Numbered from the stretch's first letter, positions 26,669-36,027 are shown. The stretch: 64,000 bases of DNA from JAPKYZ01 sp033763835 (GCA_033763835.1 JANRJS010000024.1:83311-147310), one strand, 5' to 3'. Notes: a model not told the origin generated them from the sequence alone. Program-made: numbers and translations.

Positions 26669-27106
26669 TTAGCTCGAACGCTTCGGTTGATAGCTCAAAT
26701 CCGCGGGCTTCCCGCCGCCCGGTTTCGCTTCGTATTTCGACGCGCACTTCGCTTGGATCTTATTCGCGTGGAAGGTCCCATCCGGTTGCAAGCGCCCATC
26801 GGCCAGCGCTTGCGCGCCGTCGCGGAATGTATCGGGCAATGGATCGGTACCGCGATAGACGACGTTCAGCTTCTTTGCGTCTTGGAAGATCGTGAAGTGG
26901 ACTTCGCTGCCACGCCGCGAAATCGAGCCTTTCTCCACGTCGCCCGCCACACGCAGACGTTTCTCGAACGCCGAATCGCCCATCGCCTGCAACTCTGGGA
27001 TGGTTTTGTAATACGCCTTCGCCTCGCCCACCGCTCCCGTCGCTACCCAAAGTAGCGCTCCAAGAATGGTGACGATGAGCACTCCGAACTTCAAGGTTGG
27101 GTTCAT
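26669..27106 (-). CDS. ccmE: Variant haem chaperone CcmE with Cys instead of His (CxxxY type)
   Basis: A 145-aa protein with an N-terminal anchor (LKFGVLIVTILGALLWVATG) and the CcmE OB-fold (RLRVAGDVEKGSI, VHFTIFQDAKKLNVVYRG, DGTFHANKIQAKCASKYEAK). The haem-attaching residue, His in the HxxxY motif of classical CcmE, is Cys121 here, followed by Tyr125 (CASKY). This CxxxY variant is known from a minority of bacteria and archaea. First gene of the operon; TATACT lies about 20 nt upstream with GGAAG as a possible ribosome site. Confidence 0.92.
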   Translation of the reverse strand: MNPTLKFGVLIVTILGALLWVATGAVGEAKAYYKTIPELQAMGDSAFEKRLRVAGDVEKGSISRRGSEVHFTIFQDAKKLNVVYRGTDPLPDTFRDGAQALADGRLQPDGTFHANKIQAKCASKYEAKPGGGKPADLSYQPKRSS

Positions 27107-27203
27107 GGCCTAGTTCTTCCGCCCTTAGTATACGCCCGATTGCCGCTGCGGGGAATCGCGCCTAAGCGGAATATTTACGGTTTAACCGCAACGGATTTTC
27201 TCC

Positions 27204-27232
27204 TTGACAGCTTAGGAGTGTATCGCTTACTC
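27204..27232 (+). promoter_or_regulatory. Promoter of padR (TTGACA, 17-bp spacer, TTACTC)
   Basis: TTGACA at 27204-27209 and a weak -10 TTACTC at 27227-27232, 8 nt before the ATG at 27241. It is overlapped by the inverted repeat below, and no Shine-Dalgarno exists, so the transcript may be leaderless. Confidence 0.5.
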
Positions 27233-27238
27233 TCCTAA
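27212..27238. promoter_or_regulatory. Probable PadR operator, inverted repeat over the promoter
   Basis: An inverted repeat with 11-nt arms (TTAGGAGTGTA and TACTCTCCTAA, 10 of 11 pairs) and a 5-nt centre. It covers the spacer and -10, ending 2 nt before the start codon, as expected for an autoregulatory repressor site. Confidence 0.55.
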
Positions 27239-27240
27239 CT

Positions 27241-27582
27241 ATGCAAGGAGAAGGGCGAGCGGAACTGCTTCCTGGGACGCTCGATTTGCTAGTTCTCAAA
27301 GCCGTTTCGCTAGGGCCGGAGCACGGCTACGGCATCCTGTTGCGGATCGGGCGAATGACCGGAAAAGCGCTTGAGATCGAGCAAGGCGCGCTGTACCCGG
27401 CGCTTTACCGGTTAGAGCGGCAAGGTCAAATCGAAGCCGAATGGGGCGTGTCGGACAACAACCGCCGGGCCAAGTTTTACCGACTCACTGCGGCCGGCCG
27501 AAAGTCGCTGAAGGCTGAGACCGAAAGTTGGTTGCGGCTGGTGGCGGCGATGGGACTGGCGTTAAGCGCGGAGGAGCTATGA
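27241..27582 (+). CDS. PadR family transcriptional regulator
   Basis: A 113-aa winged-helix repressor. LLPGTLDLLVLKAVSLGPEH and GYGILLRI open the domain, and GALYPALYRLERQGQIEAEW is the recognition-helix region. In Acidobacteria such padR genes nearly always sit directly upstream of an ADOP permease, as here (ATGA overlap with the next gene). Likely binds the inverted repeat at 27212-27238. Confidence 0.94.
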   Translation: MQGEGRAELLPGTLDLLVLKAVSLGPEHGYGILLRIGRMTGKALEIEQGALYPALYRLERQGQIEAEWGVSDNNRRAKFYRLTAAGRKSLKAETESWLRLVAAMGLALSAEEL

Positions 27583-30260
27583 AGTCGAAACGCGAATTTG
27601 AAGACGACATGCGAGAGGAACTCCACCTCCATGTCGAGATGCGAGCGAAGGATCTCGAACGCGAGGGGTACTCTCCGGAAGACGCGTTGCGGCAGGCGCG
27701 CATCGAGTTCGGCGCAGTCGAGCGTTACAAGGAAGAGGGCCGGGCCGCCGCCGGATGGCGGCCATTCGACGAAGTGCGGCAGGATCTCTCCTACGCCTGG
27801 CGGCAACTGCGCCGCGCGCCTGGATTCGCGCTTGCGAGCGTGGCGATCCTCGCCATCGGCATCGGCGCGAACACCGCGATTTTCAGCGTCGTCGAGGCGA
27901 TTATGATGCGCAGCTTGCCGGTGAAGGATCCGCAAGAATTGCATTTGATCGAGTGGCGTTCCGCGAAGACTGGGTTCCGGAACTCTTACAACGGGAGCAA
28001 CCGGGGCGACCTTCACTGGTCGATCTCCTACCCGGCCTATCAGTATCTCCGCGACCATACAACCTCATTCGACGGCTTCGCGGCGATGGAGCCGAATACG
28101 AGCAACGTCAATCTGACGGTCGGCGGGCAGGCGCGGCTCGTGCGAGGGCTGAAAGTCTCGGGCAACTATTTCGAGGTTCTCGGTGTCGACGCGGGGTTGG
28201 GACGAGTTCTTACACCGGACGACGATCGGGCCACCGCCCTGGCTCCGGCGGCGGTGTTGAGTCACGACTTCTGGCAAAGCTCGCTAGCCGCCGACCCCGC
28301 CGTCATCGGCAGGAAATTGCCGGTCAACGGAGTGCCGTTCACCGTGGTTGGGATCGCGCCGCCGGGGTTCTTCGGCACCGATCCCGAAGACGATCCGCAG
28401 ATTTACCTGCCGATGGCTTCTCACGCATGGTTGGAGCCAGAGTCGAAAGTCTTACGCGAACCGCGATCCTGGTGGTTCCTCGCGATTGGCCGCTTAAAGA
28501 CTGGAGTGAGGCCGGAACGCGCGGCGCAAGACACCGAAGCCGCGTTGCAGGCGGCGATTCGGCTCGACCCGCCCGCCGAAGAATACGACCAACCAAAGGT
28601 GAGCCTAAAGCCGATGGAGCGGGGCTGGGATAGCGTCCGCAATGAGCTTCAACGGCCCTTACAATTTGTCTCGCTCGCCGTCGGCATGCTGCTCTTGATC
28701 GGCTGCGCGAACATCGCGGGGCTGCTGCTCGCGCGTTCCACCGTGCGGCGGCGCGAAATCGGAACACGGCTCGCCATCGGTGCGGGCCGCTGGCGGCTGA
28801 TCCGGCAGTTGCTCACCGAGAGTCTGATGCTGTCCGTAGCGGGCGGCGCGCTTGGTTTGGGGATCGCCTATCTGGTCACCGCGAATCCCGAAGCGACGCT
28901 CGGCCTGAACGACACCACTCTCGATCTTCGTCCAAACACGATCACGCTGGCCGTCTCGATCGGCCTGTGCCTGCTGACCTCGCTGCTCTTCGGCCTAGCC
29001 CCGGCGTTTTCCGCGACGCGCATCGATCTGGCATCGATGTTGAAGCAACAGTCGGAATCCATGGGACGGCGGGGCGGGCGAACGACGGCGCGAAAGGCTC
29101 TGGTGGCGTTTCAGGTGGCGCTGTCGCTGATGCTCGCCGCGAGCGCGGGAGTTTTCGTGCGCAGCGTGATCAATCTGCGCTCGGAAAAGCTCGGGTTCCG
29201 CCCGGATCATTTGCTGGTCTTTAAGCTTGACGGGACCAGCGCTGGGTACAAAGAGGGGCGCTTGCTCGATCTGTATGAGAACGCGCTCCGTGCCGTCGAG
29301 GCGGTGCCGGGCGTGCGCTCCGCGTCGATGACCCGGCACCCGCTGATCGCCGGAGGGACGACGTCGAGCGGAATCGAAGTGCCCGGTTTCAATAAGCCTT
29401 GGCCGGCGAACCGCGTCTTCATTCACTACATCGCGCCGCGCTTCTTCGAGACGACGAGCACTGCGCTCTTACAAGGGCGGGATGTCGCGTGGCGGGATCG
29501 CGAAGGCGCTCCCAAAGTCGTCATCGTAAACGAAGCGTTTGTCCGGCACTTCTATCCAGGTGCAAACCCAGTAGGCAAAACCGTAGGCGGAGATCGTCCG
29601 GGTCCCGACAAACCGCCCGAGCGCATGGAGATCGTCGGCGTAGTAGCCGATGCGAAATACAGCAATCTGCGACGCGAAGTTCCACCAACGATCTATTTGC
29701 CCTATCGCCAGCACTCGCAAAACCAGATGACCTTCACCGTGCGCGCGATCGGCGACCCTCTGTCGATCGCCGACGGCATTCGCCGCGCAATCGCCAAAGT
29801 GGAACCCAACGTCCCGATTTTCGAGATGCGCACGCAATATGAGTTGATCGACAGATCCATCGCGCGCGAGCGCTACCTCGCCTTTCTGCTGACGATCTTC
29901 GGTGTCTTAGCGCTCCTGATGGCTGCGTTGGGAATTTACGGCACGCTCGCGTTCACGGTGGCTCGGCGGACACCCGAAATCGGCATTCGCATGGCGCTCG
30001 GCGCGGACCGCTGGGATGTGGTTGTGGGAGTGGTGCGGGAAGCGCTAGTGCCGGTTGGCGTAGGGATCGCCGCCGGACTGCTCGGCGCATTCTGGGCCAC
30101 CCGCCTCGCAGAGAAGATGCTCTTTGGCGTGAAGCCGAACGATCCGGCGACGCTGGCCGCCGCCGTGATCGCTCTGGTCCTCGTGGCGCTCGCCGCAGCC
30201 TGGATTCCGGCCCGGCGAGCGTCTAGGATCGCCCCGATGTCGGCGCTGCGCTACGACTAA
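27579..30260 (+). CDS. ADOP-type MacB/FtsX permease
   Basis: An 893-aa permease. A soluble N-terminal prefix (EFEDDMREELHLHVEMRA, YSPEDALRQARIEFG) is followed by a first helix (LASVAILAIGIGANTAIFSV), a MacB periplasmic domain, a three-helix FtsX block (about 370-500), a second periplasmic domain and a final FtsX block ending RRASRIAPMSALRYD. ADOP proteins lack their own ATPase; substrate and energy source are unknown. The ATG at 27579 overlaps the padR stop. Confidence 0.93.
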   Translation: MKSKREFEDDMREELHLHVEMRAKDLEREGYSPEDALRQARIEFGAVERYKEEGRAAAGWRPFDEVRQDLSYAWRQLRRAPGFALASVAILAIGIGANTAIFSVVEAIMMRSLPVKDPQELHLIEWRSAKTGFRNSYNGSNRGDLHWSISYPAYQYLRDHTTSFDGFAAMEPNTSNVNLTVGGQARLVRGLKVSGNYFEVLGVDAGLGRVLTPDDDRATALAPAAVLSHDFWQSSLAADPAVIGRKLPVNGVPFTVVGIAPPGFFGTDPEDDPQIYLPMASHAWLEPESKVLREPRSWWFLAIGRLKTGVRPERAAQDTEAALQAAIRLDPPAEEYDQPKVSLKPMERGWDSVRNELQRPLQFVSLAVGMLLLIGCANIAGLLLARSTVRRREIGTRLAIGAGRWRLIRQLLTESLMLSVAGGALGLGIAYLVTANPEATLGLNDTTLDLRPNTITLAVSIGLCLLTSLLFGLAPAFSATRIDLASMLKQQSESMGRRGGRTTARKALVAFQVALSLMLAASAGVFVRSVINLRSEKLGFRPDHLLVFKLDGTSAGYKEGRLLDLYENALRAVEAVPGVRSASMTRHPLIAGGTTSSGIEVPGFNKPWPANRVFIHYIAPRFFETTSTALLQGRDVAWRDREGAPKVVIVNEAFVRHFYPGANPVGKTVGGDRPGPDKPPERMEIVGVVADAKYSNLRREVPPTIYLPYRQHSQNQMTFTVRAIGDPLSIADGIRRAIAKVEPNVPIFEMRTQYELIDRSIARERYLAFLLTIFGVLALLMAALGIYGTLAFTVARRTPEIGIRMALGADRWDVVVGVVREALVPVGVGIAAGLLGAFWATRLAEKMLFGVKPNDPATLAAAVIALVLVALAAAWIPARRASRIAPMSALRYD

Positions 30261-30892
30261 CGTTCGCGCCGCATCCGCCACCACCCCAATCCGGCGGCCG
30301 CTAGCACCAGCGCCGCCGTCCCCGGTTCGGGAACGCTCGACACCGGAGCCATCCCCGTCTGTGGCGCGAAGTCGGAAATCTCGCTCACGTTCGAAATTTC
30401 CGTCAGCGTGGAACGCGGCCAGAAGCTGACGAGATAGTCCGAGGGCGCGAAACCGGTCGAGGGCAACAGGGAAGCGGCCACCGATACAATCATGCGGCTG
30501 CCGATAATCGCGACGCTCCCATCGGGCAGCGGCGCGGGTGGCGCGGGCGAAGTGAGGTCCGCGGTAATGGCGAACGCTCCGGGCGATACGGCAAGCGCCC
30601 AGTCGAACGCCACGTCGTCGATCACGCCGGGGAAGAATTGCCCCGTCGCCGACCCGCGGTTGATTCCCCAAACGTACACCGCGCCGGGTGTCGTCCCGAG
30701 CGGCGCGTTTACGGTGAAGTCGAACACGAAGTTGACGCCGTCGTAGCGCACGTCGGATTCGAGAACGTCCAGGTCTCCGTTTTGGGGACCGGTGTAGGTG
30801 GGCAGAAAGTCGCCCGCGGCGTCCGAAATCGAGGCCGCGAAACTGGGCGCGACGGCCAAGCAGGCGCTGGCGAGAATGATCAGTGTCTTCAT
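30257..30892 (-). CDS. PEP-CTERM sorted exported protein
   Basis: A 211-aa protein with a signal peptide (MKTLIILASACLAVAPSFAA), a beta-rich body (VRYDGVNFVFDFTVNAP, YVWGINRGSA) and the sorting tail VPEPGTAALVLAAAGLGWWR plus basic end, the substrate signal of exosortase. Ligand or role unknown. It converges on the ADOP gene with a 4-nt overlap and follows the DUF3574 gene by 14 nt. Confidence 0.9.
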   Translation of the reverse strand: MKTLIILASACLAVAPSFAASISDAAGDFLPTYTGPQNGDLDVLESDVRYDGVNFVFDFTVNAPLGTTPGAVYVWGINRGSATGQFFPGVIDDVAFDWALAVSPGAFAITADLTSPAPPAPLPDGSVAIIGSRMIVSVAASLLPSTGFAPSDYLVSFWPRSTLTEISNVSEISDFAPQTGMAPVSSVPEPGTAALVLAAAGLGWWRMRRER

Positions 30893-30906
30893 GTCAATGG
30901 CCTCGT

Positions 30907-31332
30907 CTAGAACGAAATGGACGACAGGGAATCAGCCCGCAGAACCGATTCCTGTTGAAATCGCTTCTTGTACTCCTCCCGAATCTCGTCGATTTTCTTG
31001 TTCGTTTCCGCCGACAGCGGCGGGTTGAACAGGATCAGGAGGTGCGAACGTTCCTTAATCAGAACCGATTGCGAGTTGAGAAACTGACCGAAGCCCGTCA
31101 GCAGCGTCAGGCCGGCCGGAAACCGCGGTGTCACAACTTGGTCGACAAACTGGAGAAACTCCTGGTCCGAGACGGCCGTACCGTCCGGTTTTTGGGTGCC
31201 GAAGTAGAGTTCGGTTTTCGACCAGACTTCCTGGGTTCGCGGGCGGCGGATCATTTCGGAGTTGAAGGCCGCCGGAGCGGACAAGGTCAGTAGCAATAGC
31301 GCCCCCCCGAGAGCGCGGAATAGTCGTTTCAT
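30907..31332 (-). CDS. DUF3574 family exported protein
   Basis: A 141-aa protein with a signal peptide (MKRLFRALGGALLLLTLSAP) and DUF3574 features: KTELYFGTQKPDGTAVSDQE, PRFPAGLTLLTGFGQF and YKKRFQQESVLRA. Function unknown. A purine-rich Shine-Dalgarno (GGAAAGAAG) precedes the ATG. Probably co-transcribed with the PEP-CTERM gene downstream. Confidence 0.87.
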   Translation of the reverse strand: MKRLFRALGGALLLLTLSAPAAFNSEMIRRPRTQEVWSKTELYFGTQKPDGTAVSDQEFLQFVDQVVTPRFPAGLTLLTGFGQFLNSQSVLIKERSHLLILFNPPLSAETNKKIDEIREEYKKRFQQESVLRADSLSSISF

Positions 31333-31455
31333 GGTTTTGTTCTTCTTTCCGAGAGCGGTGTGCCCTCGACTCCAGGAGACCCTTCCAAGGGGCTGTCCGT
31401 CGTCGTTCCCAGGCGTTACAAACGAGTGAGTTGCAGCCGTATCTGATTGAAACGA

Positions 31456-31493
31456 AAAGTGCTCTCGAATTTGTGGAAATTTTAGAGCGCTTT
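31456..31493. repeat. Imperfect inverted repeat upstream of the TPR gene
   Basis: Arms AAAGTGCTCT and AGAGCGCTTT (9 of 10 pair) separated by 18 AT-rich bases, in the 190-bp divergent intergenic region. Could be an operator; nothing else is recognised in this gap apart from a GATACT at 31509-31514, 8 nt before the next ATG. Confidence 0.35.
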
Positions 31494-31522
31494 GATCTTC
31501 GGCCCGCCGATACTGGCGTTAC

Positions 31523-32953
31523 ATGACAGCGGACATTCGTAGGCAGCTCGAAAAAGTGCTCGACGACCAGCGATTCCGCTCCTCGCGCCGGGCCAGCCAG
31601 TTCCTGTCGTTTGTCGTCGAAAAGGCGCTCGCGGGCGAAACCGAAGAGATCAAAGAAACCGTGGTGGCCGCCGAAATCTATCGCCGCCCAAGCGACTACG
31701 ATCCGAAAGCCGATTCCCTGGTTCGGGTGGAGGCGGGGCGGCTTCGGGGCAAACTCGACGAATACTACCGAACCAACGGCGCGCAGGACCCGATACGCAT
31801 CCGCATTCCGAAGGGCGGCTACGTTCCGAGTTTCGAACCCGTGGAGGCGCCGGCGACGCCGCGCAATAAGCGTTCGAAATTGTGGGCGTTCGCCGCTATC
31901 GTGCTGGTGGCGGTTGTGATCGCGGGTTGGCGCGCTACCGCATTAAACGCCGCGCCCACACCCGACGCCGTCGCCGCCTGGCGGGAGGCGGTGGCTTTGA
32001 TCGAGCAGGATCCGCTTACAGGCGCAACCGCCGAAGGTTTGCCGGAGCCATTGCGGCGGTCGATGGAGCGCCTCGAGTACGCCGTAGCCCGAGCGCCGAG
32101 GTTCGCCGCCGCATGGGCGTCGCTAGGCGAGAGCTTCGATTACGCGGCTTCGTTTGTGGGACGGGACGCCGCAGCAGACGGCCGCCGAGCGGAATCCGCC
32201 GCCCGGCGCGCCATCGAACTCGATCCAAGGTCCGCCCGCGGGCACGCCGTTCTGGCCGCCGTCGCGTTCGGGCTGAAGTGGGACTTCGCCGAAGCGGAAC
32301 GCGAGTACCGCCGAGCGATCCAATTGGAACCCGGCAACGCACAGGTGCTGGGCGAGTACGCCGATCTCCTGCGTGTTCTGAGACGGCCGAACGAGGCGCT
32401 GGAAACGATCGCCCGCGCCCGGCGCGACTTTCCGCTTTCCGCCGCGCTCGCCGCGAAGCACGCGGAGGTTCTCGCCGCGATGGGCGACGGCGAAGCCGCG
32501 CAGTCCGCTGGGGAAGCCGCCGTCCGGTTGAAGCGCGGATACCGGCGGGCGCACATCGCGCTCGGCCTGGCATATGAGAGCCGGGAGTTGTGGAGCCAAG
32601 CCGCCGCCGAGTACGAGGCCGCGTTGCGCGTTTATCCAGACGACCGCCGCGCGCTGCCCGCGTATGGGTACGTTTTGGGCCGGTTGGGGCGGACGGAAGA
32701 AGCGCGGCACGTGGCTTCGCGAATCTTCGAATTGCACCGCCGCGTGCGGAACATGTCCTACCAATTAGCGGTGGTCCACATAGGACTGGGCGACCGCCCG
32801 GCCGCTCAACACTGGCTGGAAGCGGCCGCCGCCACTCGCCATCGCATGATGCCGTTCGCCGCAGTCGATCCGCGTCTCCAATCGTTGCCGCAAGTGTCCG
32901 GCTCTGGGACGGGCGATCCCACAATCGGCGAAGGACGCAGCGGCGGGCTTTAG
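31523..32953 (+). CDS. TPR protein with acidobacterial DNA-binding-like N-terminus
   Basis: A 476-aa protein. The N-terminus (FRSSRRASQFLSFVVEKALAG, IYRRPSDYDPKADSLVRVEA, LRGKLDEYYRTNG, IPKGGYVPSFEP) is a domain common ahead of membrane segments in Acidobacteria and other soil bacteria, often linked to adenylate-cyclase or TPR outputs. One membrane helix (LWAFAAIVLVAVVIAGW) follows at about 117-133, then several TPRs through the C-terminus. Probably a membrane-bound sensor or scaffold. It lies 13 bp before the second ADOP permease. Confidence 0.85.
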   Translation: MTADIRRQLEKVLDDQRFRSSRRASQFLSFVVEKALAGETEEIKETVVAAEIYRRPSDYDPKADSLVRVEAGRLRGKLDEYYRTNGAQDPIRIRIPKGGYVPSFEPVEAPATPRNKRSKLWAFAAIVLVAVVIAGWRATALNAAPTPDAVAAWREAVALIEQDPLTGATAEGLPEPLRRSMERLEYAVARAPRFAAAWASLGESFDYAASFVGRDAAADGRRAESAARRAIELDPRSARGHAVLAAVAFGLKWDFAEAEREYRRAIQLEPGNAQVLGEYADLLRVLRRPNEALETIARARRDFPLSAALAAKHAEVLAAMGDGEAAQSAGEAAVRLKRGYRRAHIALGLAYESRELWSQAAAEYEAALRVYPDDRRALPAYGYVLGRLGRTEEARHVASRIFELHRRVRNMSYQLAVVHIGLGDRPAAQHWLEAAAATRHRMMPFAAVDPRLQSLPQVSGSGTGDPTIGEGRSGGL

Positions 32954-32966
32954 TTTACAAACACTT

Positions 32967-35474
32967 ATGGCTGGCGGGGAGATTGCAACCTTCTTAGGCA
33001 TGCTGTCCGATTTCCGGTACGCCTTCCGCACACTCCGCCAGTCGCCGCTGTTTGCGCTTGTGGCGATTCTCTCGCTCGCGCTGGGCATCGGCGCGAACAC
33101 GGCCATTTACAGCTTGATGGACCACTACCTGCTGCGGCCCCTGCCGGTCGAGCGCCCGCATGAACTGGTCCAACTCGACGAAACCGGCGTAAATCGCGGC
33201 TTCCGTGCGGGCGACCGAACGCTTTCTTACCCGATGTTCCGCGATCTGCGCGCGCGAACCAAGACGCTGTCGGGGCTCATCGCGTCCTACGAGGGCGATC
33301 TGAGTTTCAGTGAAGGCAGGCAGACCGACCGCGTGCGCTCGGCGATCGTGAGCGGCAACTATTTCGAGGTGTTGGGCATTCGTCCCGTGATCGGACGGCT
33401 GTTCACGATGGACGACGAGAAAACGATCGGCGGCCATCCGTTGGTCGTCCTGAGTTATGGATTTTGGATGTCGCGCTTCGGGGGTGCGGCGGACGTGCTT
33501 AATCGCAAAGTGCTTGTCAACGGCCAACCCATGCAGGTGATCGGCGTCGCCGAGCGGGGATTCTCGGGTCTCCAGCCCACGCGCTCCACGGAAGTTTTCG
33601 CGCCGGTGATGATGAAGCGCCAACTGACGCCAACTTGGGACGAACTCGAGAACCGGCGGGCGCTCTGGCTCCATGTGTTCGGGCGGCGCGCGCCGGGCGT
33701 TTCGATCGATCAAGCGAAGGCCGAATTGAACGCCATCTTTGCGCCGATCAATCAGGCCGAGTTCGACGCGATGAACGACACCAATGCCCGGATGCGCGAA
33801 CGCTGGCTGCAAAAGCGCCTAAAGGTAGACGACGCCTCGCGCGGGGCCGTCGATGGCCGCGAGGGTCTGGAACGGCCGGTGTTCGCTCTGATGGCAATGG
33901 TCGCGTTAGTCCTACTGATTGCTTGCGCGAACCTGGCGAACCTGCTGCTCGCCCGTTCGGCGGCGCGGCGCAAGGAGATCGCTGTCCGGCTGGCGCTGGG
34001 AGCGTCGCGCGGACGCGTGATCCGCCAACTGCTGGTCGAAAGCGCGCTTCTGGGCCTGATCGGCGGACTCGCGGGACTGCTGGTCGCCACCTGGACCATC
34101 GACGCCATGGCCGCCTCCTTCGCCACTTCGGGCGACCGCCTGCCGCAGTGGATCGACGGTCCGGTAATGCTGTTCAACTTGGGGCTTTCGCTCGCGACCG
34201 CGCTCCTATTTGGGCTCGCCCCGGCGTTTGCGGCGACAAAGCCGGAGGTCGCGCCGACGCTGAAGGATCAGGCCGCGAACACCTCCGCCGCGGGCGGTCA
34301 AGTGCGGTTCCGCAAGGCGCTCATCGCAGCGCAAGTGGCGTTGTCGCTGCTGCTGCTCGCGGGCGCTGGATTGTTCGCTCGGACGCTCTTCAACTTACGA
34401 TCGGTCGATCCGGGATTCCGAACCGAAAGCCTGGTGCAGTTCGCCGTCGATCCCTCGCTGAACGGCTATCCGAACGCACGCACGCTCGACTTCTACGCCC
34501 GGTTGCAGGACGGCTTGCGGTCGGTGCCGGGCGTTACGGCGGCGAGTCTCTCGGACCTACTCGTGCTCGACGAATCGATTAGCCAGCGCACAGTCTCCGT
34601 AGAAGGCTACCAACGCCGGGAGGACGAGGACACGAATCCACTGGTGCTCGAAGTGTCCCCGAAATTTTTCGAAACGCTCGGTATTACGCGTTTACAGGGC
34701 CGCGACTTTACCGAGCGCGACGCAATTGGCGCCCCGCTCGTCGCCGTCGTTAACGAGACGTTCGCGAAATACTTTTTCAAGGACGAGAATCCTCTGGGGC
34801 GGCGATTCCGGTTCGGCCGGCGGGGCGAGCCGTTCCGCGAAATCGTCGGTGTCGTTAAGGACTCGAAGCACGGCAAGCTAAACGAAAAAACTTGGCGTAC
34901 GGTATACCTGCCGCTGGCTCAAAACGACGCGCAGGGCGGCATGAACGGCTATGTCCGCGCCAATATGGACCCCGCCGCTATCGGCGCGCTGATCCGCCGC
35001 GAGGTCTCGAAGCTCGACGCGAATCTACCCGTCACGCAGATTCGGACGGTGGAACGCCAGATCGATCAATTGCTGACGAACGAACGCATGGTGGCCGTTC
35101 TTTCCTCTGCCTTTGGATTGCTCGCCACCGCGCTCGCCGCCGTCGGACTCTACGGCGTGATGGCGTTCATCGTCTCGCGGCGCACTCGGGAAATCGGCAT
35201 CCGTGTGGCGCTTGGCGCGGAGCGGGGCAACGTCTTGTGGCTGGTGATGCGCGAAGTGGCCTTGATGACCGGGATCGGGCTGGCGACGGGAATTCCATTG
35301 GCGCTCGCCGCCGGACGCCTAATCGAATCGCAACTCTTCGGAGTGAAGCCGTACGACGCGCTGGTATTGACCGGCGCCGCGCTGGCGCTTTCGATCGCGG
35401 CGGCGCTGGCCGGATATTTTCCCGCGCGCCGGGCGCTTTCTATCGATCCGGTCACGGCGCTGCGCTACGAGTGA
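32967..35474 (+). CDS. ADOP-type MacB/FtsX permease, second copy
   Basis: An 835-aa permease without the long soluble prefix of the first copy; FRYAFRTLRQSPLFALVAIL begins the first helix (ALVAILSLALGIGANTAIYS). Two MacB_PCD/FtsX units follow, with RRKEIAVRLALGASRGRVIR and RRTREIGIRVALGAERGNVL as the FtsX signatures and a final DPVTALRYE. The ATG at 33000 (MLSDFRYAF) is an equally likely start. No PadR lies nearby, so control differs from the first copy. Convergent with DinB, overlapping 10 nt. Confidence 0.92.
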   Translation: MAGGEIATFLGMLSDFRYAFRTLRQSPLFALVAILSLALGIGANTAIYSLMDHYLLRPLPVERPHELVQLDETGVNRGFRAGDRTLSYPMFRDLRARTKTLSGLIASYEGDLSFSEGRQTDRVRSAIVSGNYFEVLGIRPVIGRLFTMDDEKTIGGHPLVVLSYGFWMSRFGGAADVLNRKVLVNGQPMQVIGVAERGFSGLQPTRSTEVFAPVMMKRQLTPTWDELENRRALWLHVFGRRAPGVSIDQAKAELNAIFAPINQAEFDAMNDTNARMRERWLQKRLKVDDASRGAVDGREGLERPVFALMAMVALVLLIACANLANLLLARSAARRKEIAVRLALGASRGRVIRQLLVESALLGLIGGLAGLLVATWTIDAMAASFATSGDRLPQWIDGPVMLFNLGLSLATALLFGLAPAFAATKPEVAPTLKDQAANTSAAGGQVRFRKALIAAQVALSLLLLAGAGLFARTLFNLRSVDPGFRTESLVQFAVDPSLNGYPNARTLDFYARLQDGLRSVPGVTAASLSDLLVLDESISQRTVSVEGYQRREDEDTNPLVLEVSPKFFETLGITRLQGRDFTERDAIGAPLVAVVNETFAKYFFKDENPLGRRFRFGRRGEPFREIVGVVKDSKHGKLNEKTWRTVYLPLAQNDAQGGMNGYVRANMDPAAIGALIRREVSKLDANLPVTQIRTVERQIDQLLTNERMVAVLSSAFGLLATALAAVGLYGVMAFIVSRRTREIGIRVALGAERGNVLWLVMREVALMTGIGLATGIPLALAAGRLIESQLFGVKPYDALVLTGAALALSIAAALAGYFPARRALSIDPVTALRYE

Positions 35475-35902
35475 CCGAACGCGTTTTTGAGCAGCCGCAC
35501 CTGCCCGCCGTGGTAAGCGTTGTGCTGCGCGATGCCGTCCAGTAGATGCTCGAAATCGTAATGGCGTCCCGGTACCGTTTCCTCGGGATCGGGCGAGCGA
35601 ACGATCAACTCCCGCGCCGCTTTCTCGAATCGCGTCTTGGCTTGCGGCCAATCGGTCATCGGAATCCAATCGCCTTTGCCCGCGAACCCGGTGGGCATGG
35701 GATGGCCGTCGATGGCCTGTTTGGCGAGTTCCATCCAGATCGCCACGTGCAACACGATCTCGCCGATCGAGTGCTTACCGATCGAGGTCTGGGCGGCGGC
35801 TTGCTCTTCGGTGACGTCCGCCAACAACTCCGCCCACGCGGGTCCATGCCAAGCGTGGCCGAACACGCCGCGCTCAATTTTGGCCATTAACGGATCGGTC
35901 AT
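35465..35902 (-). CDS. DinB family protein
   Basis: A 145-aa four-helix DinB/YfiT-like protein. Three metal-ligand His are visible in GEIVLHVAIW and IAQHNAYHGGQV. Members include thiol transferases and uncharacterised hydrolase-like proteins. Its start overlaps the 42-aa membrane peptide gene by 4 nt, placing it last in a three-gene unit with ferredoxin. Confidence 0.9.
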   Translation of the reverse strand: MTDPLMAKIERGVFGHAWHGPAWAELLADVTEEQAAAQTSIGKHSIGEIVLHVAIWMELAKQAIDGHPMPTGFAGKGDWIPMTDWPQAKTRFEKAARELIVRSPDPEETVPGRHYDFEHLLDGIAQHNAYHGGQVRLLKNAFGHS

Positions 35903-36027
35903 TTGTCCTTCTTCTTACCGCCGCCGAACTTCTCCGCGAGTTTCGTCGGCGGCATTAAGATCGCGGCGAAGATCCCCGCGATCACGATGGCCATGAGAAG
36001 AAAAACGATCAGTGCGGTTATCGGCAT
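35899..36027 (-). CDS. Small single-helix membrane protein, 42 aa
   Basis: MPITALIVFLLMAIVIAGIF starts a long membrane helix (about codons 4-25), followed by a short tail ending GGGKKKDK. It begins 2 nt after the ferredoxin stop and overlaps dinB by 4 nt, so it is translated in an operon, which argues it is real. Family unknown; similar tiny helices accompany redox or transport complexes. Confidence 0.65.
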   Translation of the reverse strand: MPITALIVFLLMAIVIAGIFAAILMPPTKLAEKFGGGKKKDK

